DNA of 64,000 bases from CAYRTD01 sp964528675 (GTDB lineage Bacteria > Bacteroidota > Bacteroidia > Bacteroidales > GCA-2748055): assembly GCA_964528675.1 (NCBI GenBank), contig CAZGTU010000014.1, forward strand, positions 1 through 64,000, written 5' to 3'. Under the pieces are notes generated by a model, which made no database searches, had not been told where the DNA came from, and saw only the letters and a list, made by a program, of their open reading frames with translations. A program made the translations under genes and the position numbers. This document shows, in pieces, positions 62,366-64,000 of this stretch. The number at the start of each line of letters is the position of its first letter. Positions within the stretch are counted from its first letter, which is position 1.

Positions 62366-64000
62366 ATGAAGAAAATTTTTTCGGGGTTTATTCTCCTTTT
62401 CTCATTTCTCCTGAGTTATTCACAGTTTCCCATGATGTCAGACATGGATCCGGTTACATGGTCATTCAGGTCTGAATCGCTTGGTGAAGGTGTTTATGAT
62501 TTATATATCACTGCAGAAATTGAGGATCCCTGGCATATGTATGCTATTGAACAGGAAAAAGCCGGTCCGATTCCAACCAGCATTAACTTTACCAAAAACG
62601 ATAATTATGCCCTCATAGGCGATATAGAAGAGCTTTCGGAAGCTGTAATAAAATACGATGAGGGTTTTCAATTTGATGTTGGTGCCTATTACAAAGAAGC
62701 TAAATTTAAGCAGAAAATAAAAGTGCTCAGTGGCGATGAGGTGAAAATTGAGGGTGCGATAGAGTACCAGTGTTGCGATGATGAAACCTGTCTGCCGCCT
62801 TTTGAAAAAGAATTTGTTTTCAGGCTGGAAGGATTCAGCCCGGGAGCCGCAGATGAGGAAGTTGTGATTCCAACCGATGAAGGGAAAGTTGAGGCAGATA
62901 GAGCCGCAGATCTGACTGAGACTGATGAAAATGAAGGTCAGAAAGTCGAGACCGGTGAGCCTGAAGAAATGATAGAACAATATGATGAGGGTGAAGCTGC
63001 CGGAGAGGTAGCTGATGCTGTAATTTCTGAGAAGGAAGAAAAAGACCGCTCATTGACAGGTTTTTTTATTCTTACTTTTCTTCTCGGGCTGGCAGCGATA
63101 CTTACACCCTGTGTTTATCCCATGATACCCATGACGATCTCTTTTTTCATGAGGGAGACAAAGAATAAGGCATTGGTGATTATAAAAGGGCTGATATTTG
63201 GATTTTCCATTATTCTTATTTATACGGGTTTGGGAGCTCTGGTCGCATTGACAGGACTGGATGCTAATTTCGGAAATATGATCAGTGCCCACTGGATACC
63301 GAATATCATCTTTTTTATCCTTTTTGTGATTTTTGCCCTTTCATTCCTGGGAATGTTTGAAATTGTGCTTCCCTCCGGTTTTGTGAATAGGGTAGACAAG
63401 CAGGCTGATCGGGGTGGTTTACTGGGATCTTTTTTTATGGGGGTTGCTCTTGTGGTGGTTTCTTTTTCCTGTACAGGACCCATTGTAGGTTCCTTACTTG
63501 CAGAAGCCGCAGGAGGAGATGCAATGCAACCAATTCTCGGTATGTTTTTCTTTTCTCTCGCTTTTGCACTTCCATTTACCCTGCTCGCAATTTTCCCATC
63601 CATGCTTAAGAATCTGCCTAAATCAGGCGGATGGCTTAATAGTGTGAAAGTGGTGCTTGGTTTTCTCATGCTTGCATTCGGTATGAAATTCCTGAGTTCC
63701 ATCGATCAGGCTTACCACCTGGATATTTTCACAAGGGAAGTTTATATCGCTATATGGTTTGTCCTGAGTGTGCTTCTCGGTTTGTATCTGCTGGGCAAGA
63801 TCAGGCTTCCGCATGATAGTGAAATGCCATACATCAAAGTGCCAAGACTTCTTTTTGCAGGTGCAGTTTTTGTTTTCGCCATGTACCTGTTCACCGGTAT
63901 TTTCGGGGCCAATCTAACAGCTATTTCGGCTTTATTGCCTCCCAAATCAGCACAGAGTTTCTCTCTCACGGGAGGCCAGACAGCCATGGTAGAGGATGAT
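62366..64000 (+). CDS. dsbD: Thiol:disulfide interchange protein DsbD (partial, runs off the window)
   Basis: 545 codons, open at the window's right edge. The protein starts with a signal peptide (MKKIFSGFILLFSFLLSYSQ). The periplasmic DsbD-alpha domain carries CCDDETCLPP, the cysteines that pass electrons on. A linker rich in Glu and Asp (residues ~160-230) is longer than usual. The membrane domain follows, with the first redox Cys in LTPCVYPMIP and the second in SFSCTGP. The C-terminal thioredoxin-like domain, expected after the last helices, lies beyond the window. The protein carries reducing power from the cytoplasm to the periplasm. Confidence 0.93.
   Translation, partial: MKKIFSGFILLFSFLLSYSQFPMMSDMDPVTWSFRSESLGEGVYDLYITAEIEDPWHMYAIEQEKAGPIPTSINFTKNDNYALIGDIEELSEAVIKYDEGFQFDVGAYYKEAKFKQKIKVLSGDEVKIEGAIEYQCCDDETCLPPFEKEFVFRLEGFSPGAADEEVVIPTDEGKVEADRAADLTETDENEGQKVETGEPEEMIEQYDEGEAAGEVADAVISEKEEKDRSLTGFFILTFLLGLAAILTPCVYPMIPMTISFFMRETKNKALVIIKGLIFGFSIILIYTGLGALVALTGLDANFGNMISAHWIPNIIFFILFVIFALSFLGMFEIVLPSGFVNRVDKQADRGGLLGSFFMGVALVVVSFSCTGPIVGSLLAEAAGGDAMQPILGMFFFSLAFALPFTLLAIFPSMLKNLPKSGGWLNSVKVVLGFLMLAFGMKFLSSIDQAYHLDIFTREVYIAIWFVLSVLLGLYLLGKIRLPHDSEMPYIKVPRLLFAGAVFVFAMYLFTGIFGANLTAISALLPPKSAQSFSLTGGQTAMVEDD

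Overview
The window comes from a Bacteroidota genome, most likely a marine or sediment Bacteroidales/Marinilabiliales-type bacterium; this rank is inferred from gene content only. The signs are two SusC/SusD pairs, type IX secretion (T9SS) C-terminal sorting domains, the gliding genes gldD and gldE, a Bacteroidota-type gene order (mutY, ssb, gldE, gldD, phosphopantetheinyl transferase), TAnnTTTG-type promoter boxes and an AT-rich sequence.

Positions 1 to about 44,230 form a large, patchy polysaccharide-utilization region. A minus-strand block (17,185 down to 254) holds a GH3 beta-glycosidase, an MFS transporter, a GH94-type phosphorylase, an S1 sulfatase, a URO-D/MtaA-fold protein, a sugar porter, a membrane-anchored DUF362 protein with a T9SS tail, two more URO-D-fold proteins and a lone beta-propeller lipoprotein. 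A plus-strand block (18,316 to 22,654) holds a second MFS transporter, a second GH3, a RhaM-type mutarotase and a broken GH29 gene. Two SusC/SusD pairs (24,141-28,915 and 33,454-38,301) flank a minus-strand GH29 and two more URO-D-fold genes. A last minus-strand block (44,232 down to 38,468) holds an exported fucose-isomerase-like protein, a GH29, a sugar porter and a divergent URO-D-fold protein. The enzymes point to a fucose-containing, partly sulfated glycan. The striking feature is six intact URO-D-fold proteins (plus a fragment of a seventh) among the glycosidases, with no corrinoid protein or partner methyltransferase in view. Removal of O-methyl groups from methylated sugars is one hypothesis.

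The utilization region is full of gene debris: a URO-D fragment, a T9SS-tail fragment, a GH3 fragment joined to an AraC helix-turn-helix fragment, and a frameshifted GH29. It also carries inverted-repeat elements, one of them MITE-like.

From about 45,090 to the end the window is housekeeping: transketolase, YchF, a secreted M14 carboxypeptidase with T9SS tail, a PafA-like protein that seems to have lost its catalytic metal ligands, a subtilase, an outer-membrane protein, a GGGP-synthase-like enzyme, a phosphopantetheinyl transferase, GldD, GldE, SSB, MutY, an HU protein, a 30-residue AURKAIP1/COX24-like protein, RNase G and the start of DsbD, which runs off the right edge.
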